Assembly (NCBI RefSeq): GCF_000328305.2
Contig: NZ_ANPE02000088.1
Coordinates: 1-50,506 of the forward strand
Reading direction: 5' to 3'
Length of the DNA: 50,506 nt
From: Arthrobacter crystallopoietes BAB-32
Lineage (GTDB): Bacteria > Actinomycetota > Actinomycetes > Actinomycetales > Micrococcaceae
The position numbers and the translations under genes were made by a program. This document shows positions 25,065 through 33,267 of this stretch, piece by piece. How positions within the stretch are numbered: position 1 is the stretch's first letter; each line of letters begins with the position of its first letter. Under the pieces are notes generated by a model that ran no database searches, was not told the origin of the DNA, and saw only the letters and a program-made list of their open reading frames with translations.

Positions 25065-25131
25065 TGCGCGGGACCGTCGCCGGCCTGCGGGGCTTCGCTC
25101 TGGCCTGCGGTTGGCATACGCCATAGGCTGG

Positions 25132-25159
25132 CGACGGCGGAAGGCAAGTTCCGCCGTCG
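25132..25159. repeat. Palindromic repeat copy B (ACGACGGCG family)
   Basis: CGACGGCGGAA (25132-25142) and TTCCGCCGTCG (25149-25159) are perfect 11-nt inverted copies with a 6-nt loop. It lies in the 154-nt gap after the methyltransferase gene and may serve as its 3'-end hairpin. The core matches copy A at 16814-16843. Confidence 0.7.
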
Positions 25160-25218
25160 TCCTCTGTGAGGGCAGCAAATGTGTCACGGGCCTGTACATT
25201 CCTTCGGAAGGAAGCAAC

Positions 25219-25857
25219 ATGACGGACATCACCATTATCGGTACCGGCAACATGGGCAGCGCCCTTGCCAAGCGCGCGGCGGCCGCGGGCCGCTCCCTGC
25301 AGATCTTGAACCGCACGCCGGAGAAGGCTGCGGAGCTCGCCGGCGAACTCGGATCCGGGGTCATCAGCGGTGGGCTCGCGGAACCGGCGCTGGGAGACAT
25401 TGTCATCGTCGCCTTGTACTACGGGCCGGCCCAGGAGGTCATCACGAGGCTGCGTGGTTCCCTGACCGGCAAGACCGTCATCGACATCAGCAACCCGATC
25501 AACACGGACACGTTCGATTCGCTGGTGGTCGAGCCAGGCACGTCGGCCGCCGAGGAGCTGGCGAAGCTGGCGCCGGAGGCCACCTTCGTCAAGGCCTTCA
25601 ACACCACCTTCGCCGGCACGCTGTCCGCGGGGTCGGCCGACGGAAAACCGCTGGACGTTTTCATCGCCTCCGATTCGCAGGAGGCGCGGAAGCAGGTGGC
25701 CGATTTTGTGCGCGCCGCGGGGTTGCGCCCGCTCGAGGTCGGCGGCCTGCACCACGCGCGCGAGCTGGAGGGCTTCCAGCTGCTGGTCATGGCGCTGCAG
25801 GCCAACCCTGCCTACGAGTCGTTCAACTGGGGCACCGCCCTGAAGATCCTCGACTGA
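25219..25857 (+). CDS. F420/NADP oxidoreductase-like dinucleotide-binding protein
   Basis: This 212-residue Rossmann protein begins TDITIIGTGNMGSALAKR, followed by NRTPEKAAEL, VIVALYYG, TVIDISNPI and a C-terminal LEVGGLHHARELEGFQLL. These are features of the NADPH:F420 oxidoreductase/pyrroline-5-carboxylate-reductase-like NAD-binding family, often annotated as NADPH-dependent F420 reductase. Many members are not proven to use F420. GGAAGGAAG precedes the ATG at 25219. Confidence 0.83.
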   Translation: MTDITIIGTGNMGSALAKRAAAAGRSLQILNRTPEKAAELAGELGSGVISGGLAEPALGDIVIVALYYGPAQEVITRLRGSLTGKTVIDISNPINTDTFDSLVVEPGTSAAEELAKLAPEATFVKAFNTTFAGTLSAGSADGKPLDVFIASDSQEARKQVADFVRAAGLRPLEVGGLHHARELEGFQLLVMALQANPAYESFNWGTALKILD

Positions 25858-25880
25858 CGCCCCTGGTCCGAGCGGGGACG

Positions 25881-26153
25881 TTACCTCGGGCGGTGCCGGG
25901 CCAGGCGCAGCGACCAGTATCCGGCTGCGCACAGCAGCAGGAAGCCGACGATCGCCACGGCGGCCAGTTGGGCGGCGATTCCGCCGATCAGCAGCACCAG
26001 GGCCGCCAGCCAGACCAACGCGTCCAGCAGCGCGCGGGACTGCCGCGGCCACAATGAACCCGACTCCAGTTCCTCGGCGAGCCTGGGGTCTTCAGCGGCC
26101 AGCGCCTGCTCCAGCTCCCGCAGCTGTTTCCGTTCTTCATCCGACAATGGCAC
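25881..26153 (-). CDS. DUF3040-family small membrane protein
   Basis: This 90-residue protein begins PLSDEERKQLRELEQALAAEDP, the DUF3040 hallmark, followed by two hydrophobic segments (ALLDALVWLAALVLLIGGIAA and AVAIVGFLLLCAAGYW). DUF3040 is restricted to actinobacteria and of unknown function. I start at GTG 26153, which fits the family N-terminus; the frame is open further to 26258, but the added residues look non-coding. Most members have a longer acidic tail, which this one lacks. Confidence 0.75.
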   Translation of the reverse strand: MPLSDEERKQLRELEQALAAEDPRLAEELESGSLWPRQSRALLDALVWLAALVLLIGGIAAQLAAVAIVGFLLLCAAGYWSLRLARHRPR

Positions 26154-26401
26154 TGCGCGACCCCCTTCCTCCAGGCGAGCTGCGCCCAAGACGCCTGCCG
26201 CCCGGACCGGTTCTTTGGGGAGCCGGTCCCTTAAGGCCATGATGCGCTTCCAAAGCATCGAATGCCAGCAGTGGAAAACACCGTGCGGGCGCGGTGGATT
26301 CGCCTGCGCCAGCAGCCATCTGGCATGTCATGTTTTGCCTTGTAACGTCACGCGGCGACATGTGCTGTCACGTCCATGACGCACCAGGTCATCGCGGTTC
26401 A

Positions 26402-26436
26402 GAAATATTTCGCCGCTCCACGCCGGCCGATAGATT
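26402..26436 (+). promoter_or_regulatory. Candidate promoter with palindrome upstream of the peptide-type ABC operon
   Basis: GAAATATTTC at 26402-26411 is a perfect palindrome 20 nt upstream of a -10-like TAGATT (26431-26436). No good -35 is present, so an activator site is possible. This is part of the 404-nt gene-free stretch 26154-26557; its left half (26154-26400) contains repeated GTCACG words but nothing else I can name. Confidence 0.45.
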
Positions 26437-26451
26437 CCTCGTGAACTGCCG

Positions 26452-26536
26452 CGAGGCGACACAAGCCTCGTTGAACACTAGCCGGTGATCGCAGTCGCCC
26501 CTGTCTTCGGGCGTGCCTCCGGCGACCTGTTCAACG
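26452..26536 (+). promoter_or_regulatory. Structured 5' leader of the ABC operon
   Basis: CGAGGC (26452-26457) pairs with GCCTCG (26465-26470). CGTTGAAC (26469-26476) pairs with GTTCAACG (26529-26536). Within it GCCGG (26481-26485) pairs with CCGGC (26519-26523), and GCCC (26497-26500) with GGGC (26509-26512). GTCGCC (26494-26499) could instead pair with GGCGAC (26521-26526), which would break the inner stem. The structure ends 8 nt before the ribosome binding site region, so it may control expression. It does not match a riboswitch class I know. Confidence 0.5.
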
Positions 26537-26557
26537 GGCCGGACGGAAGACCCGAGC

Positions 26558-28189
26558 ATGAAACATCGCAAGGCCCCTTGGGCACCCACGGCTGGCGCCG
26601 CCGTCGTACTTTTGGCCCTGACCGGCTGCGGCGGTGCGGCGAGCGCGCAGCCGCAGGACGACACCTTTGTCTTCGCCACCGGCAAGGACATTTCCTGCCT
26701 CGACCCGCACGTGAACGGCGACATGCCGCAGGCCTCGATCGCCGCGAACTATCTCGACTCGCTGGTCTCCCAGGATGCCGAGGGGAAGATCCACCCGTGG
26801 CTGGCCGAGTCGTGGGAGGTCTCGGAGGACGGGCTGACCTACACGTTCAAGGTCCGTGACGATGTCTATTTCACCGACGGCACGAAGTTCACGGCCGAGG
26901 CGGTCAAGGCGAACCTGGACCACATGGTGGATCCGGACACCCAGTCCGGCACGGCCGGCGGATACCTCAAGCCGTACGAGAGCACCGAAGTGGTGGACGA
27001 GACGACGGCGGTGGTCACGCTGAACCGGCCGTACGCGGCCTTCCTCGAGGTGCTGGCGCAGCCGTTCCTCGGGATCGAATCGCCTACGGCGCTGAAGCGG
27101 CCGCAGGCGGAGAACTGCAATTCGCCGGTGGGCACCGGGCCGTACAAGATCGTCGACTACATCCCGCAGTCCAAGGTCACGCTGGTGCGCAACGAGGACT
27201 ACAACTCGGCGCCGCCGTTCGCGCAGCACCAGGGCCCGGCGCACATCAAGAACCTGGAATGGCAGATCGTGCCGGAGGATTCCACCCGCTACGGCCTGCT
27301 CCGCGCCGGCCAGGTGGACGCGCTGGACCTGATGCCGTCCGTGCACTTCGCCGAGGCGGAGGCGGACAAGAACGTCGAACTGGTGCTGCAGGACCGGCCG
27401 GGCAATCCGACCAACCTGATGCTCAACACCACGCGGGCGCCGTTCGACGACATCCGCGTGCGCAAGGCCTTCCTGCACAGCGTCTACGTGGAGGCCGGGA
27501 TCAACAGCGTCTACTTCGGCACCGTCACGCAGGCCGGCGGCCCGCTGGCCAGCACTACCGGCTTCTACTCCCCTGACTTCGAGGACGTCTACCAGCCGGA
27601 CCCGGCCAAGGCGGCGCAGCTGCTGGACGAGGCGGGCTGGACCGTCCGGGACGAGGAAGGCTACCGGACCAAGGACGGCAAGCGGCTGACCGTGGTGCTG
27701 CCCTACACCCCGGCCGCATGGCCGACGGCGCACGCGGCGCTGATCACGCAGCTCCAGGCGAGCGCCAAGCAGGCCGGCTTCGACCTGCGGATCGAAAACC
27801 AGGACTTCGCGTCGTCGTCGGAAAAGTACAACAACTTCGCCTACGACCTGCGCGCCGGCTACTGGAACACCAACACCGCGGACGTGCTGCGGATCGTGTT
27901 CTCCACTGAGTACATGAAGTCGGCCGGCTTCGTGCCGAACGGCTCCGGCTTCAGCAATCCCGAGTTCGACCGGATCGTCAACGACGCGCTGGCCACCGAC
28001 GACCCGGCGGTGCGCGAAAAGCTCTACTACCGGGCGCAGCAGATTGTCAGCGAGAACGCGCTGCAGCTGCCGCTCTACAACCAGGCCAGCCAGCTCGCCG
28101 TCCGCAAGGACCGCTTCGCCAACCTCACGCTGGAGCCGAGCCTGTCCCTCCCTTATATCTACGACGTGACGGCGGTGGAGAACCGATGA
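26558..28189 (+). CDS. ABC substrate-binding lipoprotein, family 5 (peptide/nickel type)
   Basis: This 543-residue protein has a lipoprotein signal ending in LTGC (Cys24), then the family 5 fold (ISCLDPHVNGDMPQ, GLTYTFKVRDDVYFTDGTKF, PVGTGPYKI, NTTRAPFDDIRVRKAF). It delivers the ligand to the permeases encoded next. Family 5 covers peptides, nickel, glutathione and opines. Because the operon ends in two flavin monooxygenases, an organosulfur or similar compound is more likely here than a peptide. The stop overlaps the next start by 4 nt. The signal-peptide codons contain a match to the ACGACGGCGG repeat core (26596-26613, reverse strand). Confidence 0.9.
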   Translation: MKHRKAPWAPTAGAAVVLLALTGCGGAASAQPQDDTFVFATGKDISCLDPHVNGDMPQASIAANYLDSLVSQDAEGKIHPWLAESWEVSEDGLTYTFKVRDDVYFTDGTKFTAEAVKANLDHMVDPDTQSGTAGGYLKPYESTEVVDETTAVVTLNRPYAAFLEVLAQPFLGIESPTALKRPQAENCNSPVGTGPYKIVDYIPQSKVTLVRNEDYNSAPPFAQHQGPAHIKNLEWQIVPEDSTRYGLLRAGQVDALDLMPSVHFAEAEADKNVELVLQDRPGNPTNLMLNTTRAPFDDIRVRKAFLHSVYVEAGINSVYFGTVTQAGGPLASTTGFYSPDFEDVYQPDPAKAAQLLDEAGWTVRDEEGYRTKDGKRLTVVLPYTPAAWPTAHAALITQLQASAKQAGFDLRIENQDFASSSEKYNNFAYDLRAGYWNTNTADVLRIVFSTEYMKSAGFVPNGSGFSNPEFDRIVNDALATDDPAVREKLYYRAQQIVSENALQLPLYNQASQLAVRKDRFANLTLEPSLSLPYIYDVTAVENR

Positions 28190-29184
28190 GCACTGCAGCA
28201 ACAACCTCGCATACCGAACTTCCCAGAACGACGGCGACATCCGGCTCCCCGGGGCAGGTGGTCCTTAAGCGCGCGGCCGGCAGCGTGTTCGTGCTCTGGG
28301 CGGCGGTGACGCTGACCTTCTTCGTGCTGCGGCTGGTGCCCGGCGATCCGGTCACCACCATCCTGGGCGGCCACAGCGCCGCGCCGTCCGCCGAGACCGT
28401 CGCCGTGGTCAAGGCCCAGTACGGACTGGACCAGCCGGTCCTCGTCCAGTACGTGAACTACCTGGCCGGCGTGGCCACCGGGAACTTCGGGACCTCCTAC
28501 GTCTTCAAGGTGCCGGTGCTGGACATCCTCGGCCCGCAGATCCTGCCGACGTTCCAGCTGGCCGGGCTGGCGCTGCTGTTCGCCTGGGCCATCGCGCTGG
28601 CCTTCACCCTGCTGACCGTCGGCCGCGGCCGGCTGCTGGACGGGATTGGCCGCGGTGTGGAAGTGCTGTTTGCCGCACTGCCGCCGTTCTGGGTGGGCAT
28701 CATGCTCGCCGTGGTCTTCGCGGTCATCCTCGGCTGGTTCCCGGTGGCCGGGGACGATGGATTCAAGTCCCTGGTGCTGCCCTCGCTGGCGCTGGCCATC
28801 CCGCTGGCCGGCTTCATTGCCCAGGTCACCCGGTCCTCCTTCGAGGAGGCGCTGGCGCAGCCGTTCATCCTCTCGGCCCGGGCCCGCGGACTCTCCGACC
28901 TGGCCGTCCGGCTGGGCCACGCACTGCGGCACGCCATCCTGCCCGGCCTGACCCTCTCCGCCTGGGCGATCGGCTCGTTGGTCAGCTCCGCGGTGGTCGC
29001 CGAGATCATCTTCGCCCGCCCGGGCCTGGGCCGTTCGCTGGTGGACGCGATCATCAACCGGGACCTGCCCATCACCCTGGCCGTGGTGTTCATCATCGCC
29101 GCCGTCTACATCGTCGTGAACCTGCTGGTCGACGTGCTCTACCGCGTGATCGACCCGCGCATCCAGAAGGGAGCCGCGGCATGA
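28186..29184 (+). CDS. ABC transporter permease, DppB type
   Basis: This 332-residue permease has the DppB layout: a first membrane segment (AAGSVFVLWAAVTLTFFVLRLVPGDP), a long external region, then five more segments with the EAA-type loop around ARARGLSDLAVRLGHALRHAILPG. An extra N-terminal tail of about 25 residues (STAATTSHTELPRTTATS) precedes the first helix and includes a repeat-core match at 28225-28236. It overlaps its neighbours by 4 nt on both sides. Confidence 0.92.
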   Translation: MSTAATTSHTELPRTTATSGSPGQVVLKRAAGSVFVLWAAVTLTFFVLRLVPGDPVTTILGGHSAAPSAETVAVVKAQYGLDQPVLVQYVNYLAGVATGNFGTSYVFKVPVLDILGPQILPTFQLAGLALLFAWAIALAFTLLTVGRGRLLDGIGRGVEVLFAALPPFWVGIMLAVVFAVILGWFPVAGDDGFKSLVLPSLALAIPLAGFIAQVTRSSFEEALAQPFILSARARGLSDLAVRLGHALRHAILPGLTLSAWAIGSLVSSAVVAEIIFARPGLGRSLVDAIINRDLPITLAVVFIIAAVYIVVNLLVDVLYRVIDPRIQKGAAA

Positions 29185-30110
29185 GCGTGGCACTTGAACC
29201 CACTACCGCCCACGGCAACCGGCCTGGCGTCCCCGGCGCCCCGGAACCGGGGAAGCCGACCCACTCCGCCCGCGGTACGGCTGCCGGGAAGGCCGCCGCG
29301 GCGCTGCGCAGGACGCCGATCGGCGTCTGGATCGCGGCGGCACTGCTCGCCTTCCTGGTGCTAGCCGCCGTCGTACCCTCCCTCCTGCTCCGCCAGGACC
29401 CGTACATCATTGATCCGGCGGCGGCCTTCACCGCGCCCAGCGCGGAGCATTGGTTCGGCACCGACCAGAACGGGCGCGACGTCTTCTCCCGGGTGGTCGC
29501 CGGCACCGGGCAGTCGCTGCTGTTGGGCCTGGCCGCCACCGCGATCGGCCTGGTGCTCGGCGGCCTGCTCGGCATCACCGCCGGCGTCTCCGGCAAGTGG
29601 CTCGACTCGGCGATCTGCCGCTTCGTGGAGATCCTGTTCGCCTTCCCCGGCCTGCTGCTCGCACTGATCGTCATCGCGGTCTCCGGCACCGGTGTCGTCA
29701 CCGCGGCCATCGCGGTTGGCGTCGGCACCGCGCCCGGCTATGCGCGCATGCTGCGGACCCAAACGCTGCAGGTCATCGACGCCCCGTACGTGGAAACCGC
29801 GCTGTCGCTGGGCCGGTCAAGGGCGCACATCCTGTGGCACACCATCGTCCCGAACGTCATCCGGCCGCTGTTCGTGCTCGCGACGCTCGGCGTCGGGCAG
29901 GCGATCGTCTGGGCCTCCTCGCTCAGCTTCCTGGGCCTGGGCGCACAGCCGCCGGCGGCCGAGTGGGGCGCCATGCTGGCCGACGGCCGCAACTACCTCC
30001 AGGTCGCCTGGTGGATCGCGGCGTTCCCCGGCATCTTCATCACCCTCGCCGCGCTGACCACCACCCTGGTGGGCCGGCACCTGCAGCAGCGTCTGGAAGC
30101 GGAGGTCTAG
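29181..30110 (+). CDS. ABC transporter permease, DppC type
   Basis: This 309-residue permease has the DppC hallmark HWFGTDQNGRDVFSR, followed by membrane segments and the EAA loop VETALSLGRSRAHILWHTIVPN. A low-complexity N-terminal tail of about 35 residues precedes the first helix. It starts within the stop of the DppB-type gene (ATGA) and works as a heterodimer with it. Confidence 0.92.
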   Translation: MSVALEPTTAHGNRPGVPGAPEPGKPTHSARGTAAGKAAAALRRTPIGVWIAAALLAFLVLAAVVPSLLLRQDPYIIDPAAAFTAPSAEHWFGTDQNGRDVFSRVVAGTGQSLLLGLAATAIGLVLGGLLGITAGVSGKWLDSAICRFVEILFAFPGLLLALIVIAVSGTGVVTAAIAVGVGTAPGYARMLRTQTLQVIDAPYVETALSLGRSRAHILWHTIVPNVIRPLFVLATLGVGQAIVWASSLSFLGLGAQPPAAEWGAMLADGRNYLQVAWWIAAFPGIFITLAALTTTLVGRHLQQRLEAEV

Positions 30111-30113
30111 GAC

Positions 30114-31925
30114 ATGGGCAGCACAGCAAACACCGCAAAGTACGACGGCGGAACTTCCGTCACGGAGGCAGGCGCGGCTTCGGCTGCGGCTACCGGTTCC
30201 ACTGGCAGCGGTAAATCCCTCCTCAACATCGAGAGGCTCAGTGTCTCCTTCTCGACGCCGCGCGGACGGGTGGACGTGGTCCGCGACGTCTCGCTGGCGC
30301 TGGCGCCGGGCAAGGCGCTGGCGCTGGTGGGCGAATCCGGCTCGGGCAAGACGGTCACCGCGCGCACGCTGGTGGGGCTGAATGCGGCCAACGCCAGGGT
30401 CACCGCGGACCGGCTCGAGGTGCTCGGGCGGGACGCGCTGGCGCTGTCCGAACGGCAGTGGCGCGGCGTGCGCGGCAAGGAGATCGGCTACGTCCTGCAG
30501 GACGCCCTGGTCTCGCTGGATCCGCTGCGCACCGTCGGCCAGGAGATCGACGAAGCGCTTGGGGCCCACGGCGTCCGGGGCAAGGCCGAGCGGCTGGAAC
30601 GGGTGCACCAGGCGCTGCGCGACGCCGGTATTCCCGACCCGGAAGTGCGGGCCCGGCAGCGCTCCGGCGAGCTCTCCGGCGGACTGCGGCAGCGGGCCCT
30701 GATCGCGCAGGCGACCGTGCTGAACCCGCAACTGGTCATCGCGGACGAACCGACCACCGCGCTGGATGCCACGGTTCAGGCGCAGATCCTCGAGCTGCTC
30801 GAAGGGCTGAAGGAACAGGGCCGCGGGCTGATCTTCATCTCGCACGACCTCGCCGTGGTCGGCCGGCTGGCGGACGAAATCGCCGTCATGCAGGGCGGAC
30901 GGATCGTCGAGTCCGGCCGCGCGTCCGAGGTGCTCGCCAACCCGCAGCACGAGTACACCCAGGCGCTGATCGACGCGATCCCCTCCGGCGCGGCTAAAGG
31001 CACCCGGCTCTCCGCGGCCGGGCGGGCCACATCAAGCAGCGCCGCCGTCACCACGACAGCCAACGGCACCCCCGCCGCCACATCCGCCGCAGCTCCCATC
31101 GAGCGTGTCCGGGCCACGGAGTTCTCCGCAACCGCGCCGGCACTCGAAGCCCGAGGCCTGGCCAAGTCCTACCCCGGGCCCGGCGGCATCCGGCGCACCG
31201 TCGTGCACGACGTCTCCTTCACACTGGAGCGCGGGAAGACCCTGGGCATCGTGGGTGAATCCGGCTCCGGCAAGTCGACCACCGCCCGGATCGCGCTCGG
31301 CCTCACCCAGCCCGACACCGGCACCGTCACCCTCGGCGGCTTCGCCTGGGCCGGCGCCGGTTCAGAAACGGTCAGCGAGGATGAGCGCCGGCGGCACCGG
31401 CCGGACATCCAGCTGGTCAACCAGGATCCACTGAGCTCCTTCGACCCGCGCTTCAGCGTCGGCAAGGTCGTCACGGACGCACTCGACGCCGGCGCCATCG
31501 GCACGCCGCGCGACCGGACCACGCGCGCACTGGACCTGCTCGCCCAGGTCGGGCTCCCGGCGTCGTTATTTGACCGCCGCCCGCTCACGCTCTCCGGCGG
31601 CCAGCGCCAGCGCGTCGCGATCGCCCGCGCCCTCGCCCTGCAGCCGCAGGTCCTGCTGCTGGACGAGCCGGTTTCCGCGCTCGACGTGTCCATCCAGGCG
31701 CAGGTGCTCGACCTGCTTGCGGACCTGCAGGACCAGCTCGGCCTGAGCTACCTCTTCATCAGCCACGACCTCGGCGTCATCCATCACGTCAGCGACCACG
31801 TGCTGGTGATGAAGGACGGCCGCGTGGTGGAAAGCGGCAACGCTGACGAGCTCTTCGCCAACCCGCAGACCGACTACACCCGGCAGCTGCTCGCCGCCGT
31901 CCCCGAACTGCCCGCCCGCGCCTGA
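30114..31925 (+). CDS. Fused double ABC ATPase (DppD-DppF type)
   Basis: This 603-residue protein carries two complete ATPase units in one chain. The first has Walker A GESGSGKT, signature LSGGLRQRALIAQAT and Walker B LVIADEPTTALD; the second has GESGSGKST, LSGGQRQRVAIARAL and LLLDEPVSALD. An Ala/Thr-rich linker at about residues 300-340 joins them. The first 35 residues (including KYDGGTSVTEAG) are non-conserved and are encoded by a partial copy of the palindromic repeat. Both nucleotide sites look intact. It is 3 nt after the DppC-type gene. Confidence 0.93.
   Translation: MGSTANTAKYDGGTSVTEAGAASAAATGSTGSGKSLLNIERLSVSFSTPRGRVDVVRDVSLALAPGKALALVGESGSGKTVTARTLVGLNAANARVTADRLEVLGRDALALSERQWRGVRGKEIGYVLQDALVSLDPLRTVGQEIDEALGAHGVRGKAERLERVHQALRDAGIPDPEVRARQRSGELSGGLRQRALIAQATVLNPQLVIADEPTTALDATVQAQILELLEGLKEQGRGLIFISHDLAVVGRLADEIAVMQGGRIVESGRASEVLANPQHEYTQALIDAIPSGAAKGTRLSAAGRATSSSAAVTTTANGTPAATSAAAPIERVRATEFSATAPALEARGLAKSYPGPGGIRRTVVHDVSFTLERGKTLGIVGESGSGKSTTARIALGLTQPDTGTVTLGGFAWAGAGSETVSEDERRRHRPDIQLVNQDPLSSFDPRFSVGKVVTDALDAGAIGTPRDRTTRALDLLAQVGLPASLFDRRPLTLSGGQRQRVAIARALALQPQVLLLDEPVSALDVSIQAQVLDLLADLQDQLGLSYLFISHDLGVIHHVSDHVLVMKDGRVVESGNADELFANPQTDYTRQLLAAVPELPARA
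30137..30160 (+). repeat. Partial palindromic repeat copy C inside the ATPase gene
   Basis: AAAGTACGACGGCGGAA runs from 30137 and is followed by TTCCGTC, a shortened right arm. It encodes the KYDGGTSV segment ahead of the first ATPase domain. The left arm extends the core shared with copies A and B. Confidence 0.55.
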
Positions 31926-31951
31926 CCCCGCCGACTCACCCAGGAGGACCA

Positions 31952-33172
31952 ATGACCATCACCGCCGACTCAACCACCGCCGCTCCCCCCGCCTACGCCG
32001 AACTCGCGGCCAAGTACCGTCCGATCTTCGAGCGCATCGCCGCCGGCGCCGCCGAGCGCGAGGCCAACCGCGAGCTGCTCCACCGGCAGATCGGCGAACT
32101 GGCCGCGGCCGGTTTCGGAGCCGTCCGCGTGCCGCGCGAGTTCGGCGGCGACGGCGCTACCGCGCCACAGTTCTTCCGGCTGCTCGTCGAGCTGGCCGCC
32201 GCGGAATCCAACATCGCCCAGGCGCTGCGCTCGCACGTCGCCTTTGTGGAGGGTCGGCTGTACGCGAACGACGGCGGGTGGCTGCGGAAGGTGGGCGAGG
32301 GCCGGATCCTCGGCAATGCCTGGACCGAGACCGGGCCGGTAGCCGTCGGTGGCGTCTCCACCACCATCGAGCCGGCCGGCGACGGCTACCGGATCAACGG
32401 TACGAAGTACTACACCACCGGCAGCCTCTATGCCGACTGGATCCAGACCGGCGCCCGCAATGCCGCGGGCGAAGACATCATCGCGATCGTCGAGGCCGAA
32501 GCAGACGGCGTGTCGATCAGTGACGACTGGGACGGCTTCGGCCAGCGGCTGACCGCTTCCGGCACCACCGTGTTCGACAACGTGTACGTGCCGGCGTCGC
32601 ACCTCGTGGTTGAGGCGGAGCAGGCTCCGTACACCACCGGCGTCTACCAGCTGATCCACGTGGCGACGCTGGCCGGCATCACCCGCCGCGTGGTGCAGGA
32701 TGCTGCAGCTGCGGTGCGCGGGCGCTCCCGGGTGTTCAGCCACGGCAACGGTGTGCAGCCGCGGGAGGACATCCAGATCCAGCAAATCGTCGGCGAGCTC
32801 TCCGCCAAGGCCTTCACCGCCGAGGCCGCGGTGGAACGCGTCGCCAACCTGCTGCAGGAAGCCATCGAGCTGCGTGCGGCCGGGGCCGATCCGCAGGCTT
32901 TCCAGGACGCCGTGCACCGGGTGGAGTTCGGGTCAGCCCAGGCCCAGATCGTGGTGACGGATTTGGCGCAGCGGGCGTCGTCGTCGTTGTTTGATGCCCT
33001 CGGCGCCTCCGCCACCAAGACGGAACTCCAGCTCGACCGGCACTGGCGCAATGCGCGGGTCATCTCTTCGCACAACCCCGTGGTCTACAAGGCGCGCATC
33101 GTCGGCGACTGGGAGATCAACTGCACCATCCCCGAATTCGTCTGGCGCTCCGGCACCGCCGCCGGCTCGTAG
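31952..33172 (+). CDS. Acyl-CoA-dehydrogenase-fold flavin monooxygenase (SfnB/DszC-like)
   Basis: This 406-residue protein has the acyl-CoA dehydrogenase fold: VPREFGGDGATAPQFFRLL, LGNAWTETGPVAVGG in the flavin region, INGTKYYTTGSLYADW and a C-terminal helical domain. The TGS motif and the lack of a catalytic base like Glu at the usual site place it with FMNH2-dependent monooxygenases such as DszC and SfnB rather than with fatty-acid oxidation enzymes. AGGAGG precedes ATG 31952. Together with the next gene it suggests oxidative release of sulfite or a similar group. No flavin reductase gene is in the operon. Confidence 0.82.
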   Translation: MTITADSTTAAPPAYAELAAKYRPIFERIAAGAAEREANRELLHRQIGELAAAGFGAVRVPREFGGDGATAPQFFRLLVELAAAESNIAQALRSHVAFVEGRLYANDGGWLRKVGEGRILGNAWTETGPVAVGGVSTTIEPAGDGYRINGTKYYTTGSLYADWIQTGARNAAGEDIIAIVEAEADGVSISDDWDGFGQRLTASGTTVFDNVYVPASHLVVEAEQAPYTTGVYQLIHVATLAGITRRVVQDAAAAVRGRSRVFSHGNGVQPREDIQIQQIVGELSAKAFTAEAAVERVANLLQEAIELRAAGADPQAFQDAVHRVEFGSAQAQIVVTDLAQRASSSLFDALGASATKTELQLDRHWRNARVISSHNPVVYKARIVGDWEINCTIPEFVWRSGTAAGS

Positions 33173-33267
33173 CCCGGCCACCCGCCACCTCGCTCCAGCC
33201 ACCATCCACCCTCTGTCACTTTGCCGCCGACCACCTTCAGCCACCATCTCCCGAACAGGAGCACCCC

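Noticed and set aside
25858-25880. Terminator between the F420/NADP-like and DUF3040 genes
   Set aside because: Only a 4-bp CCCC/GGGG pairing is visible in a 23-nt gap, too weak to call.
26360-26557. SAM-type or other known riboswitch before the ABC operon
   Set aside because: Stems are present, but I could not align the conserved core of SAM-I, SAM-II or SAM-IV or another class I know. Reported only as a structured leader.
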